From: Symbiodinium natans
Lineage: Eukaryota; Sar; Dinophyceae; Suessiales; Symbiodiniaceae
Length of the DNA stretch: 64,000 nucleotides
NCBI GenBank assembly: GCA_905221605.1
Contig: CAJNDS010000005.1
Location: forward strand, 62,001-126,000
Direction of reading: 5' to 3'
The position numbers were made by a program, and so were the translations under genes. Every line of letters begins with the position of its first letter. Position 1 is the stretch's first letter. Positions 35,289 through 48,112 of the stretch are shown here, piece by piece. The notes beneath the pieces are model-generated. The model was not told the DNA's origin and made no database searches. It saw only the letters and a list, made by a program, of their open reading frames with translations.

Positions 35289-38200
35289 ACCACCAAGTGG
35301 GTCTGAAGGGGAGCAGTTGAGCATTCTGGCTCCTCCGAAACTGAAAAGAGAGGGACAGTGCTGCATGCTGCTTCTGGCACAGAAATTCGGGACCGTACAA
35401 TTTATTGTGTGGATGGCTTGGGGTTTCAACATGCGAACCTATGCTGAATATCCCAAAAAGAGCTCAAGCAGTCAAGTCAAGTGCCGCATTCTCAGTGCAA
35501 CTCAAATGTTGCTTTACAATTGCAAATTCCGGGAACATGTGCAAGCTAAGGCCATTCCAGGAAAGTCCCAGTCGAAAGTGAGTCGAACCGAATTTGGAAA
35601 TCGCTTTCTGAGAAGTGTGCAAGCTATACGGACGTCGGACCGCACGCAGTGTACACCGCCATTTAAAGTGCAGCATGCTTCTACCATGCTTACGATGCTC
35701 AAAAAATCGACGCATCAACCGTCAACAGGGTGTGGACCATCTTGAGATTGCTATGTTTAGAAGTCTCTTGAAGTCAAGGTGTGAATCCGTGGCCAGCGGC
35801 AAGCACCTCTCACTTCTTGACGCCGGCCTACGAGCGCTGCATGACGACGGTGAACATGTCGGAGAGGAACAGCGAGGCGCGACTGAAAGACGCCGTCGCT
35901 GTAGCGTCTGGTGGGCCACCCGTGTTTCTCACACCCATGGAGATGCATAGATGCATCTGCTGGATCATTCGTTGCCCCAAATTGCTGAGGCCCTTAGAAT
36001 CGACGTACTCTTTTGAAGCCGTGAGAAGCTCTGACTGTCGTGGTGCACAGCCTGAGTCCAAGAACACGACTTGCCAGGCGTGTCACAAGGCTCTTCGCTG
36101 CCACAGCCTCATATCTGCGGCGACGTCGGCCTGTGAAGTGAGACACGGCTGAGGGGCACCTGTTAGGCCTTGAGGCAATGGTTCTCGTTTGATTCAGAAG
36201 GGGTCAACAAGGACACTGCCGAGTTAGAGCAATCGACAGGTCCTCTTTCTTTTTTTGCTTCAGTGAAACCATCTCGAAATCGTGACGTGAAGAGTATCGG
36301 CAACGCTTCTTCAAGCAACGCCTTGCCCTGCTCCAAGGATATGGCTACCAACGATGGAAACCTCCTCGCTTTCTGCCTCCGCAGCCCACCTCAATCAGTT
36401 TGACCCATGGAGTGCTGGGATGCGACTTTACTTGAGGTCTGTGGCAGGTCGCTTTGTGGCACTTTCGCAAGTCGCGTGGAGGCAAGCGCTCCATTATTCA
36501 AACCCGAGCACGTAGATTGCTCGAGACCCGCTGCCCTGACAGGAAGAGTGTGGCCACTTCCACCGGGCGAGAAGCGCTTTCGGCCCGGTCATGTCGTACA
36601 GGCGCAAGTACTGCCCAGACTCGGGTTACACAGCCGCTCGCACTTCGAAAGTTGGAGCCGGGGAAGTACGTTGAGGGTAACGGGCCATCTTGCCATCCAT
36701 TGCTCCGGGGGTGTTAGCCGAACCCGTGCAAACAAGCGTCGTCCAATTAATCAGGCTGGTAGAGCGGAGTCGACAAGGGTGACAAAGGTCTTTCCTAAGA
36801 AGCGAAGTTGATCGGCCTGGTTTCAAATTCGTTGCTCAGAAGTGGGCATGCTCTTGAAAGTGTCCAGGAAAGCTTTTGGGTGCTACGCACCATGCGAACT
36901 TCCGACAAAACTAGCTGCTTCAGATTTTTGGGGACAGGCCTGGCCACGGCCGTGCCACAGAATCAGACAGGTGTGCAGCAGGCCGTAAGTGGCCTTGCTG
37001 GGTGACCAGGGTTGGTACTTGAGAAGAATGCAGGACTGCAGCAACACAAGATTACGCATAACAGAAAGGCTTGCTGTCAGCGAGCCTGCTTAAGATGGGG
37101 CATGGTGGCAGGAAGTGTGGGCGAGAGCATGGTCTTTTGAATGTTTGGGATGTAGATGTACCAGAAGAGGAAGTTGAAGATATGAGTCATCATTGCTCTG
37201 CCATGATTCGGATTTGCTTGGCTCCCCACGGCTAGTGCAACCAAGGACATGATCAATGACCTCTACGTGTGCAGGCTGACTCCAAAGAACAGCAGCACCC
37301 GATCCCACTGCGCATCTCAGACGCACTGGTCTGTGGAGACCCGGGTTGAGCCCGGCTTGAAGATGTTGACCCAGCTCTGACATCGAACCGTTTTCTTTAA
37401 CGAAGCGAGTCACGTGATTCGCCAGGATGATGCGGCCTTCTGCCAGGAGCAGATCTCCGCAGTAGATCGGCAACGTGGCTGGATGTCTGTCTTTTTGACC
37501 CGTTCTTGGTCACAGTGCTCAGCCAGCTTGCGATGGTGCCATGCTGGCGAACTTTAAGCCCAGAGTATGCAGTGCCACGCATATCAACGGATAGAACAGG
37601 CAACAGCCAAATCCAACTGCTCATTGCCAGTAAGCCAGCCGTCTTGTGTCGTTGAATCAGAATCACTCTCCCGTCACTTCGAGTTTAGCTTATACTTTGT
37701 GCACTCTCTCGTCCTGTATCGACGTGGAAGCTGCAGTGGAAAGGTGTTTCTACAGGTCGAGTGTCAGGCATACTAAACTCCAGAAAGTGACCGGAATACC
37801 CCTATTGTCTGATGTGCTGTTTATTGCTCGTACAATGCTCCAGGTCATGTTTGGTCCTCACCGAAAACTTAGAGGAATCTGCGGACAACGTCTGCAGTGA
37901 GAAATGCAGGACCACCAGACCACGGTTGCACGAGATGTTGGCAGGTGGCAAGTGGTAGCCGTGCAGTCCACTCGGACAGGACCTTTATCAACAACTCACT
38001 GCATTTTTGCGCCAAGTACAGCGCCATGACCGACAGCCTCAAGGTGTGAGCACTTGCGCAGCTGCATGTCTGTAGACATCTGAAGCGAATCATCCCAGGG
38101 GCTCTGGGTCTTATCCTCTGCACAGGCATACCAAGCGTATCAAGAAGCTCTTGCATGCGGTGCCTCGAAACGCAGACTACTTGAATGTGCTTGAACTCAA

Positions 38201-38891
38201 CGCAAAGCCTCCATCTGCTGGATGCCCCAAAGTCCCAAAGCGTCCAGGTTCAAATGCGGACGCGGAGTTCTTCTCCAGGTCCTATAAGTCCATTGTGGGC
38301 TTATTCTCTGCCACTCAAGGTGTAGCAGGCAGCGCGCAATATGGCAGCGCAAGCTTTTTGCATGACACTTCCATCATACTCTGCTGGGGCAGTTTCGCTG
38401 ACAGGCGCCATGGTCATTGGGACTTTCTTGGCAAGTGTGAGTATAGCTGCGGCCTTAGTGTTTACCAGACGTGGCATGGCAATCAAGCGATTGCGGTAAC
38501 CAAGCATGCTTTTGCCTGGGTTTGTTGGTTCGCACGTTGAGCTAGGGCGGTTGCGTTCGGGAAACACCCCTAGTCTCAATTGTGAGTTGCCGAAGCCACT
38601 TCGATCTCCTGAGAAGCCGGGAGCGAGACTTTCAACTCTGATGCATCCTCCGTGCGCTTCTCGATAGAAGATTTGAGCAGGCAGGGAGGCTACGACGCAA
38701 ACGATGGCCAAACCACTGTGGTGAGGGCCCGCTACAGCTTGCACTTGCTAGGCTCCAGAGGCCAGGTGTCATGGAGATCAGCCCAAAAGACTTGCCCCTA
38801 GCCGAGCTCATGCCTGGCTGCCTGGGCCGAGGAGGGATCTCAGACGAAGAGAAATTGAGGCAGCTTAGATCTCTCATGGGGTAGAGGACTG

Positions 38892-39037
38892 ATCTTAGCA
38901 AGGAGCAGAGGTTGAGAGGTCTGAGCACGCTGAGTCGGCTGAGATCCCTTCTGACCAGAAGAGGATCTCCGCAAGGAGCACAGGTTACTAAGTCCGAGTA
39001 TCCGAGCCGGCTAAGATTCTTCCGAGCCAGCAAGCAT
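38892..39037 (+). repeat. Two imperfect repeats of about 72 bp
   Basis: Both begin ATCT..GCAAGGAGCA.AGGTT and both end with a GGCT(G/A)AGAT-type segment. Translation gives Leu-rich stretches on both strands, but no clear leucine-rich-repeat consensus, so I do not call a gene. Confidence 0.5.
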
Positions 39038-41931
39038 GAGTGGCCGAGCCTACGCCACCAAGTCCAAAGGGAAAGCTTACGCGCCCAGTGCACGCTACGA
39101 ACACTTACGGCCGCGCTCACACCCTGCACTTCATGCGTTGGCTTGATGCGTTGAGACTTGGTCAGCTGTTCAGCTTTGTTGTGTTGCTGCAGTCATGCCA
39201 GCAGCTGTGCAGCTTTGCATCAAAAGCCCGCCTGCCCGCCCCTTGAGTACGGGGTGTCATGTCTGTCCAAGGACAGTGAGGGTGTGGGGGCCCCCCCATG
39301 GCCGGCTGCTGCTGTGCCTGGGGGGTGGTACTTGTGTGCGGCCCATTGCACAAAGTGAGCTTGCGTTTAGGCGTGTAGTAAGTGTTCTGAGGCGGATAGA
39401 GAGCAGCCGGCAGCACAAGAGCAAGCCTATCCAGCCGAAGCTATATCGAGAGGGAGAGCGGGGAAGTCTCAGCGGTCGTCCAGATCCAGCTGCAAATGCA
39501 TGATCTGCATCTTGCACGTAGAGCAGTGCGCGAGGCAGCTCCGAATGCCGTGTAGACGTCTGGCTCGGTGCTGCTGAGCATCCCCAAGTAATCCTCCAGG
39601 CACCCAGCCGGTGGCCCGCGTATTCCTTTTGTGATTTAAATCAAAGTCCATGTGGGATTTGCTTAACTTCGCGACCACCTTCTCGTCCTGACCGTGGAAC
39701 ACGATGACGTGCACGAAGCAAAAGTGGCCGCCTTCAGAGCCTCTAGCCACGCCCGATTGGCCAGCAACACCGTGGAGGAGTGGCAGAAGAGTGGCTTGCT
39801 GTGGGTGAAGGACCAGCCCAGAGTCCCAAGGCTTTCACCGGGCGGCCGTGCATGTGCGCAGCGTGAGCGATCGATAGCGATCGCTGTGCCACGGACGCTT
39901 TTCCCATACCGTACTTGAGGTTGGGGCCAGGGGTTACTCACGAGGTGAAGGCGCAGGCCGGTGGCCATGTCTCCCCCCCCCAGTCTGGATTGGAGAGCAC
40001 GCAGCAAGCAAGCCTGCAGTTCGAGTGCTGAGGGCATTTCTTGGAAAGATGCCGGATGTATTTTGACAAGCCGCAGCCGGCAAACTGCTGCTCGCTTCAT
40101 AGCATTGCCTAGGCTTTGCTGGCACTTCGCACGCTCAGCTTGGGCGGACTGCCGCCGCGTCTGCAAGCTCAGTCTGCCGCATTCAATTGCACAGTTACAT
40201 GTGGTGTGCGTTCTGTTGAGTCACGCGAGCTCAGACGTGCTGAAACTGTGTGCTGGCTGGCCTTGGCTGTTGAGGCATGTGCTACGCGAGGGTCACATCT
40301 GAAGAGCAGGTGCCGCTGACCAGTCGCAGCATAGACGGGTTTGATGGGTTCGATAGTGATGCCTGACATTGACACGTCCTTTGACGGCCTTCCGCTTTGC
40401 GCGAAATGCGCAAAGCAGTGTGAAGGGCAAGTGGAAAGTGGACCGTACAGGTCCTTTGTGCTCCTGTGATCGCGCTTGTCGGCCTGACTGCATCTGATAG
40501 TCTGAGGGGGCTAAAGAGTCTTAAGATACTCACTCAGTGATCGTGAGTTTGGGAGGCCCAATGTCCTAGAATGTTTTTCCTTTTCCAGGCCGCAGCGTAT
40601 CCGAATCGCGTGTTTTTCGTTGCATGGGCCCAAAGCTCGGCCGTGGTAGCCGGCAAAAGCCGGAAACCGCCAACATCAACACGCTGTCGCCTCAAACCCG
40701 TTTCGACTTCAACAGCCAGCCGAAAGCAATCCCGAGGTACACGAGCTTCGTGACAGCTATTTTGCCTGCGCAGTGCAGGTTGAGGTGGTTGCTTGTGCAG
40801 AGGTACCAGCCTGCCAGCCTGCGTGCCACGACCTTCGAGAAGACAACAGACGCCTACATGCCCCTCACATGAAGGGAGCACAAAGCATGTCTCAGTGTGA
40901 CACGAGAATCGGTATGAAAGGTATGACGTCCTCTTCTATGCTTTCCAGCAGGACAAGGCCTTCTGGTCGACGTGGCCTGTCCGACTTGCTTGGAGGGTGA
41001 CCGGTATTCTGCCTCGTCACAACAGTCACTTCCATTTCTCTGTGGCCAGGAGGGTGGTGGACTGCGCGGCCTCGGTTCCGGACAAGAGCCAGAAGCAGGC
41101 TCGGCCCTGTAACGTTGTGACGCTCATTCTCTACACGTTCTACACGCGTTCTACACGCTCTCATTGAGGCTTGCTGGCACTGTGGAACCGTCCGCGTCTT
41201 GATTCTGGCGCTCTGCATTCTTTTGCTGTTCTTTTGCAGTCCTTAGCGCGCTGTCGAGGCGTTCGACAGCATCCGTGACAACGTTTGCCGTCACTGCGGC
41301 CACAAGCGTGACCAGGCCAGGCAAATCGCAGTTCGCTTCACGAAGCCGCAATGACATGCCAGGGTCGGGCACCCATCCGCGTGGTCTGTGACATGCCGGG
41401 CATGAGCGAGCCACTGACTGAAAGACATCACTAGAATTGAATCGGGAGACACCCCAAGATGGGATTCCAGCATGCGTTTCTGTGTTTAGGGCTGCTCAAT
41501 GCTTAAGTTAGTTCGCCACAGGCATTCTGCCCCTCAGACGTTTCTTGAGTTCCCAAAGCTTTTTCTTGTCATTTCTTTCGTTGTGCTTCGTCTTGGTTTC
41601 ATGACATGTATTTTCTGTATCTCTTCGTATTTTCGAGGCTTCCTCGCTCATACCCGCCGTCGCAACTCGGCCGCGACAAGCCGGGGCCCCAGGTCAAAGT
41701 CAAGCACAGAAGGATGAACGAAAAGGGGGCACACTGGCCCGTGTGTTATCACTGGCGTGGTTGATGCGCATATTTGTCAGGCCAAGACCCATCCCAGGCC
41801 AGACCAAGCGTGCTTTGCAATGCTGTTGCTGCTTTGGCATGGCAAGCGCCATCACCCGCTTGGTTTGTTCAATGTCAAATATGTACATATAAATATCCAC
41901 ACATACAACACACACACAGGTATACACATAT

Positions 41932-42077
41932 TTCTCAATCTTTCTCCCTCTCTCTCTGACTCTCTCTCTGACTTTCTCTCTCTCTATCTCTCTCTCTCCG
42001 AGACTCTCTCTCTCTCTCTCTCTCTGACTCTCTCTCTCTCTCCCTCCCTCTCTCTCTCTCCCTCTTTCTCTCTCCTG
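41932..42077 (+). repeat. CT-rich low-complexity tract
   Basis: About 145 bases of nearly pure TCTC with scattered GA interruptions. Confidence 0.9.
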
Positions 42078-42379
42078 GCTAGCCGATTTTGGCAGGACGG
42101 AAGCACGCGTCTACAGCATAAGGTTTATTTCACCAGCTTTGGAGTCGTGCTGCATGGCCCTGTGAGGCTTCCAAAAACGATCTCAAAAACAGGGTTGGTG
42201 CTGCCAGTGGCGCAGTTTTCGCGTTCTGAATCTCCTGCCCAGCATCTGTCCTTCTGCGCTACCTAAACGTCAGCGAGCTGCCTTGAGGGCATTGCGCTTA
42301 TATGGCACTCCTAGTGAACGCCCTTGCCAATCTCGTCAATGGCTTCCCCATCTTCATGGCTTACCTAGCTTGCCAAGAG

Positions 42380-42470
42380 TCTTTATCATAGTGGGGTAAC
42401 ATTTTACATTTTAAGGGTACTTAAATTCAATAAGGAATAAAATTTTAAAATTTTATTACCATCCCAACTG
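42380..42470. other. AT-rich island with 22-bp perfect palindrome
   Basis: Sharp AT-rich patch in GC-richer surroundings. 42436-42457 is its own reverse complement (AATAAAATTTT, then the mirror strand). It could be a transposon remnant or a cruciform-forming site. Confidence 0.6.
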
Positions 42471-42797
42471 TGAACCAGGAGTGGTCATCGACATGAAGCC
42501 ATGAAACCTTTGCGCCTTCTTCGAAGTCCGCACAAATCCCCATCTCTCGGGGACACTGCTGCTCCACTAGTTTGTGCTTCCGTATGAGCTAGGGGCTTCC
42601 CGATTCGGGACCAGAGCTCGCTCACTGCCAGGGCGGGCCCCCGACAATCATGCGGGTTGCACTGTTGTGGCCCGATTGTGAGCGTCGTGGTTCCGACCGG
42701 GATGGTCCATCATGGGTTATGCACAGGGTGAAGTGTTGGACTGCCCCAGCTCTGCCGCAGGTTTGTTCGGCTAGACCTGACACCGGGGGTTTCACAG

Positions 42798-43022
42798 TTG
42801 ATGACGTGCAGAACCTGAAAGACACAGTATCGAGCATGCATGAGCCATTGGAGTTGTTCAAGCAGCGTGTGAAGGCCTTCCTTCCGGGTACTCCGTGCCT
42901 CGGAGAAACATCGATTTATACTTGATGTGGAGTACCTCTATGTGCAGTGTGCAAGGTGCCACTCGAGGCCTTTACCGTCGAGGCAAATTCTCGAAGCTGG
43001 TAGACTACACGGCTCCCACAAA
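42798..43022 (+). CDS. Candidate exons, unrecognised gene
   Basis: A segment after the AG at 42797 encodes DDVQNLKDTVSSMHEPLELF followed by KQRVKAFLPGTP, which reads as amphipathic helix. The exon at 42956-43022 encodes GATRGLYRRGKFSKLVDYTA, starts after AG and ends at a consensus GTGAGT donor. No family recognised. Support comes from splice sites and plausible composition only. Confidence 0.35.
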
Positions 43023-44873
43023 GTGAGTTGACACCAGGATGGACAGATGCTCTTGGAGCGCCAGCGTGTGTTGCTTGGTCGCAACAGGACATACTGACGA
43101 ATGTTTTCTGATGCTGAGTAGAATCTAAGTTCAGGTTCAATGATGGGCATATCGATCCTCGATATCACTGGCTCCAGGAGCAGAGTTACGCATTTTGTAT
43201 TTGTCCTCTCTCTTCGCATGGTGCAGCATTCAGCACGAATCACCTAAATCATGGCAGGCTTCCCTTTCCATTGCGAGAGGTACTGCAGAGGTTTCCAGGA
43301 GTTTGCGGAGTGATGAGTAGATAATAGATAGAGGCTCGCTAGCCAGGCCGTTCGAGATTGCAGAAACAGAGAGAGGCTTAAGGCGAACGATTCTCCGGGA
43401 GAAGATCAAGCCGACACAAGCAGACCGTACAACAACAAGCAACACATCAAAGACACGACCTGATAGCGAGGAGTGTGAGAGAAGACAAGACCCGAGCAAT
43501 CAGGGACATAAAACGATAACGTGGCTGGAGTGGCCGCAGAGAGTGCTAGCTAAATGGCAGAAGTCCAAGCAGAGGCTGACGCTAGATGCTGGATCAGTTC
43601 CTGTGCCCAGCGAGCGACGTTGTGACAGCCGATCGTGGCCAGAACTTACTGCGGTGCTCTGGAACTCTGGAAGAAGACCCTCCTTCAACGGGGTCTTCTC
43701 TTGATCAGGATTGCTGCAATTTGCCGCAAGAAGGCCGAGACAAACCTGGTGTGTGACGTGCGATCCACGAGTGCGGAAGCGCATCGCCAGGAATGCGCTA
43801 TGGACATGTTGCAGAGAGTAGAAACATGCGGGCGGAACAGGGCCGATCCGTCCCGTCTCCAGACCTCGACAATGCCTTGCATCTGAATCCGATGTTTGTC
43901 GTGCGGGATTCTTTTGTTGGGAGTGTGTTGGATGATTTCGTGCCTCAATTCGTGTTTGGACAGGACATTATTTCCAGCTACGGCATGCGAAAGGCCCGTG
44001 CTGAGGCTTGAAACTGCCTTTGGAATGTGGGCCATGTGGGCAAGGCCGATGGACAGGATGGGTCTGAAGGCTGGAAACCTACTTTGTTGGACATGGAGGG
44101 CTTAGGGCCCGTTAGGGCGGCATCTGAGGTGCAAATGCCGCCGTGGTGCCACAGCCAAAGCAAAAGGTGCTCGTCGGTGGATGGGGTGGATTCTGTTTTG
44201 ATGGCTCTCTCTTTGCCTATGTCTGCCTTGTCGGCTCCATTGAAAGCTGCACTGGCAGGCCACTTCGGTGCGTGGCTTCATGTCATGGCTGAGCGGTGCC
44301 GTAGGTGTACCAGAACAGACAGAGGCTCGAACGAGCATATTGCAAGAGATTTCCTTCTTCACCTTGACTTTCTGAAGCAACGACGTGAACTTTCAAAGGC
44401 CATGCCTGCCGTGACAGCCTACGGAGGTCAAGGCGCCGGGTCTTGCTGAGGCTTGCAAGTTTCACATCCTTGCTCAGCTTTCGTTTAGGCAGCACGCAAC
44501 AACATTTTGCAGAGAGGTCGGAAGCTCAGCAAGCTCAGCAACTTGGTTTTTTGCTTACACGGTGAGACTCAAGACACAGAGATTGCCACAGGGAGTACTG
44601 GACACAGGGGTTACTGGATCAGCAGAGTCAGAGGCTAGGCTAGCTTCGTTTGGGCTACAGGCAGGTAGCACTGCAATCTACAATTACAGGAGGGTGATCG
44701 CTCAAGAGATCGCAGGTTCATGACATGGACAGTTACCGATACGAGCAGTGAGTGTGCTGCAGCCATCATCGTCATCCTCGCGTGGTTTCGCGTCTTCCAC
44801 TCCTGGTGTGTGGGCGTGTTGACCGGTCACTGCGCCCAGGAACTCTGCGGGACAAGTTGGCATTGCACGCGAG

Positions 44874-44957
44874 GGATTGGTCCGCAAGGGTTTTGGCTCG
44901 CTTGCCCAAAGCTTCAAGATCGGAATCTTGAACCAATGCAGTGCGACCTTTGTGCAG
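44874..44957 (+). CDS. Candidate exon, unrecognised gene
   Basis: Encodes GLVRKGFGSLAQSFKIGILN then QCSATFVQ, between an AG acceptor and a GTCAGT donor. The frame stays open for about 50 more codons. Another frame is also open across the same bases, so the assignment is weak. No family recognised. Confidence 0.3.
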
Positions 44958-46492
44958 GTCAGTCCTTACAACACTCGAAAGGTGGCAGCCGGACCCTTTC
45001 GCAAAGGACTTACGACTTGGAGCCCAGACTGCCAGACACGTACAACGTATGGCAGTTGTAGCAATGTGGCAGATGGCAACCTTTTGACTTCTGCTGGGCA
45101 TGTTCCGGGCACATGATGCTCAGGTCCTAGTCATGTAGTCGACAAGCTCCACCACGTTGAGGTTCAGAGTGTTGCCGAAGGCAAAGTTCACCGGGACGTT
45201 GCCATCAGTTGACTCCCAGGGTTCAGAACACCTTGATGACTCGATGACAGTTCGGTGACTCTGGCCTTGCGCGAGGCAATGAGCTCGATGCCCAGCTGCA
45301 GGAGATTATCTCTAGGACCGATGCAGCCGAAGCTGAGATGTGGTGCCTCACGTGGATTGCTTAGTTGATGTATTTGATGTTCGTTTTCATGCACGGAGTT
45401 AGTCGTCCACTCGTACATTGGGGTGGGGCCTCGTGGACAGAAGGCTTCTAGGACCATGGTTCAGGCAGTGGCCCAAGTAGATCAAGTCGCCAGGTTTCGT
45501 GAAGTCAGTATCGCAGTTTGTCGCAATGCAGTCCCCGTCTAGGACTGTCACGACAGACGCCAGAGACGTCAAAACTGAGAGTGCTTGATGATGCCAGTCA
45601 TATCAGTGCATATGCCATGTGCACTGCTGTGCGAATAGATTGGCATAGATGCGCCAATCCAATGGTGCAGGCGCTGTCCAGATCTAAGACCGAAGTCTTT
45701 CTAAAGCCACACAAGCTGGACGTTTGCGGCGCCGTCAATCCACAAAGGATGGATGGTCCAGTGACCGATGACGAAACAGCCCGCGCAGCAAACCAAGCGA
45801 CCAAGCTTGCATCACAACTTGCCTGGCATAACCCCCAGAACCTCATCTGAGCACACCTGAGCACATCTGAGCACGTCAGCTGCAGCTTTCATGGGTGTGC
45901 CTGCGGCTTCCAGGAGACGGTAGCAGAGGGCTGTAGCTGGCCCGATTTTGGTCGATCTTGGGCAAGGCATCGCTTTGCCGCGGTTGTCTCATTCCCTGGT
46001 GCGATATGGGGTGTGCACAAGAGTGTGCACAAGAGTGTGCACAGAGTGCGCACGAGCAACTTGCAGAAAGAGTCGATCACAGTACTTCTTCCTGATACCT
46101 TCGACGAATTTCGTCCTTCCAGCAAAACTGACCCACCCTGGAAGAAGCCGAAGCCCAGCCTTTTCCTAAGTGATTGTGCTTGAACCCCCACTCCCCCCGC
46201 CCCCAAACCCAAAGCTAATACTAACCTTGGGCACTACTTCGGCTATAGACTTTCCACTACCTTGAGAATGGGGTTGGGGTTCGCCTTGGCGCGGGGCCAC
46301 ATTGAGCTTCATTGTAGGACAAGGCGATCCTCTGCCATCTCCCCTCATTCAGCACCTAACTATTCCTGTGAGAAGGAATGGTTCAGCAGCCTGCAGGCCA
46401 GGGTTTGGTCTGGCTCTCAGTGGCGGGAAAAGAAACAAATCTCAGGTGGGTCTCGAGTGCATCGGGTTCAAAGCAAATCGTATCTTTCCCAG

Positions 46493-46590
46493 GTCGCTGT
46501 GCCCATGACCGACGGCTACAAGGCGGTGACCGTGGCGGGCGGAGGCTGGGGAGGGCTTTCATCCGGAGCACCCCGAATCTCCATCAGCAA
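46493..46590 (+). CDS. Candidate exon, unrecognised gene
   Basis: 98 bases between a pyrimidine-rich CCCAG acceptor and a GTGAGA donor, encoding VAVPMTDGYKAVTVAGGGWG then GLSSGAPRISIS. The splice signals are good and the composition is protein-like. The DGYKAV stretch is loosely reminiscent of the DGAYGIYV block of the SDDW family, but too short to claim homology. Confidence 0.45.
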
Positions 46591-47313
46591 GTGAGAAAAG
46601 GCGGCTTCTCAGATGCCAGTGTTGCTCACGAGTGCCGCACTTCCGTCAAAATGAGAGAGTATCGGAAGAAACTAGTCGGAGAAACTAGTCGGTCAGTGGC
46701 GGTCAGCATCATCAGTCACACTTCTTTCTGTTTGCTATGAATATGAATGTTGGGCCTCAGAGCACAGAAGTCATCCTCAAAGAATCTCAGTTGACATTTG
46801 AGCCACTATCTGTATGTTAATAGCAATGTTAGTGGCCAAGAATGTCGTCAGTGTTTAAGGCTGCCGTGGGTTATAGCACGAAAACGCGAATAGTCTGCCA
46901 GTTATCTTGTAATCTTTGTTGCAGCTTCGCGGGCATTTCGCAGCCCAAATCTGGAGCAACATCTCAAAACTGCTCTTAGTGCAAGTGAGATGCTAGTGTT
47001 GCGTTTTGTTTAGTCGAGGGGAGCAAGAAGCTCAATCTTCCCTTTGACACAGGAACAGGTGCAGCTCACCAGGCTTAAACTTGACGTTTGAGCAAGAAGC
47101 TCAATTAGGTGATGCGCTGGCGCTAGGCCAGATGAACATGTATCGATGGGTCCGCGTGAATTTGGCGAGAGTGTTTTTCTTGCTTGGAACAGATCAGCAT
47201 CTATGCTTGGTGGATGTTGTCGGCCGGAAATTGACTCTGCGCGATGTAGCACGTTGAAAGGGGAAATTGTCTCTGCAACCTGGGTGTTGTCACCAGCCTC
47301 ATGTTTTCGGCAG

Positions 47314-47375
47314 GTGCAAGTGGGCGTGGCGTGGACATCATTACTGATCACGAAGGTGAAGTTGTTGGCATTGCC
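47314..47375 (+). CDS. Candidate exon, unrecognised gene
   Basis: 62 bases between CGGCAG and GTGAGC, encoding ASGRGVDIITDHEGEVVGIA. A second exon-like segment follows at about 47431-47483 (VTGGSVVHDGRQNPEQPK). Family unknown. Confidence 0.35.
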
Positions 47376-47599
47376 GTGAGCCAGGCGAGTCAAGCTTTTC
47401 TTGGAAAAATGGACTAACAGTGCTCAGACAGTGACAGGTGGCTCAGTTGTACACGATGGTAGACAGAATCCTGAGCAGCCAAAGGTGGGACCATGCAAGC
47501 TAGCAGACACGGAGATGTCCGCCAGTGCTGCACAGGATGCTGGTGTTGCCGCTTTCGGATCGATACTCTCTGGCAGGGAAGGCGGGCTGCTTTTAGTGG

Positions 47600-48112
47600 A
47601 GTGGACGCCAGAACAAGAGAGAGAGAGAGAGAGAGTTACGTGAACGTGCCTCGTAATGATAGGAGCTGTGCTGTCATTTGGCTGTTCTGTGTGACTGCAA
47701 AGTGCGAGAGTTTCGTGAGTGAGTTCTCGGGTGCTCGTAAGAAAAGACCTCTGGTCGTCATGCATATGCATTAGACAGGGGGAGACGGGTTCAAGGAACA
47801 TGCGGTAGGAAGTGGGACTTATCATTTGTGGGTAATGCCACCTCGATCTGCTGCCTTGCCTGAGCAGTATTTACATGTACTTCCTGTCCCCGCCCGAAGA
47901 AAGAGGGGAGAAAGACAAGGGTTTCTACACAGGGCACTGGAGAGCGCTGCTGCGCAGAGCTCCCCTGGACCTCGAAGCCCTCGAGATCGAGCCGCAGCAG
48001 TGTCACACCAACAGACTCAGTAACTGGCGCCCCCCGGGGTAGGCACCTTAAGGAAGCAAGAAAGGAAGAAAGGAAGAAAGGAAGGAAGGAAGGAAGAAAG
48101 GAAGAACGGAAG
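47600..48112. repeat. Two purine microsatellites, (GA)n and (GGAA)n
   Basis: A short (GA)n at about 47614-47634 and a GGAA/GAAA-type tract at 48053-48110. The bases between are unique and carry no recognised gene. Confidence 0.8.

Larger units (their letters stand above)
32321..42797. other. About 10.5 kb without a recognisable gene
   Basis: I found no protein family on either strand. Contents noted: a hairpin (35178-35198) beside a dispersed element (35199-35288), two imperfect repeats of about 72 bases at 38892-39037, a CT-rich tract (41932-42077), and an AT-rich island with a perfect palindrome (about 42380-42470). Weak exon-like stretches include 39694-39840 (+; EEWQKSGLLWVKDQP) and 38350-38490 (+; a hydrophobic stretch, TGAMVIGTFLASVSIAAALV). 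Neither has a family match or a convincing splice context. Given the exon sizes elsewhere, a fast-evolving gene could be hidden here. Confidence 0.4.

Noticed and set aside
38247-38257. tRNA B-box-like GGTTCAAATGC
   Set aside because: Ends GC instead of the required CC, and no matching A box or acceptor stem was found upstream.
38632-39129. Leu-rich minus-strand frame resembling leucine-rich repeats
   Set aside because: The period comes from a two-copy DNA repeat of about 72 bases, and the LxxLxLxxN consensus is not met.
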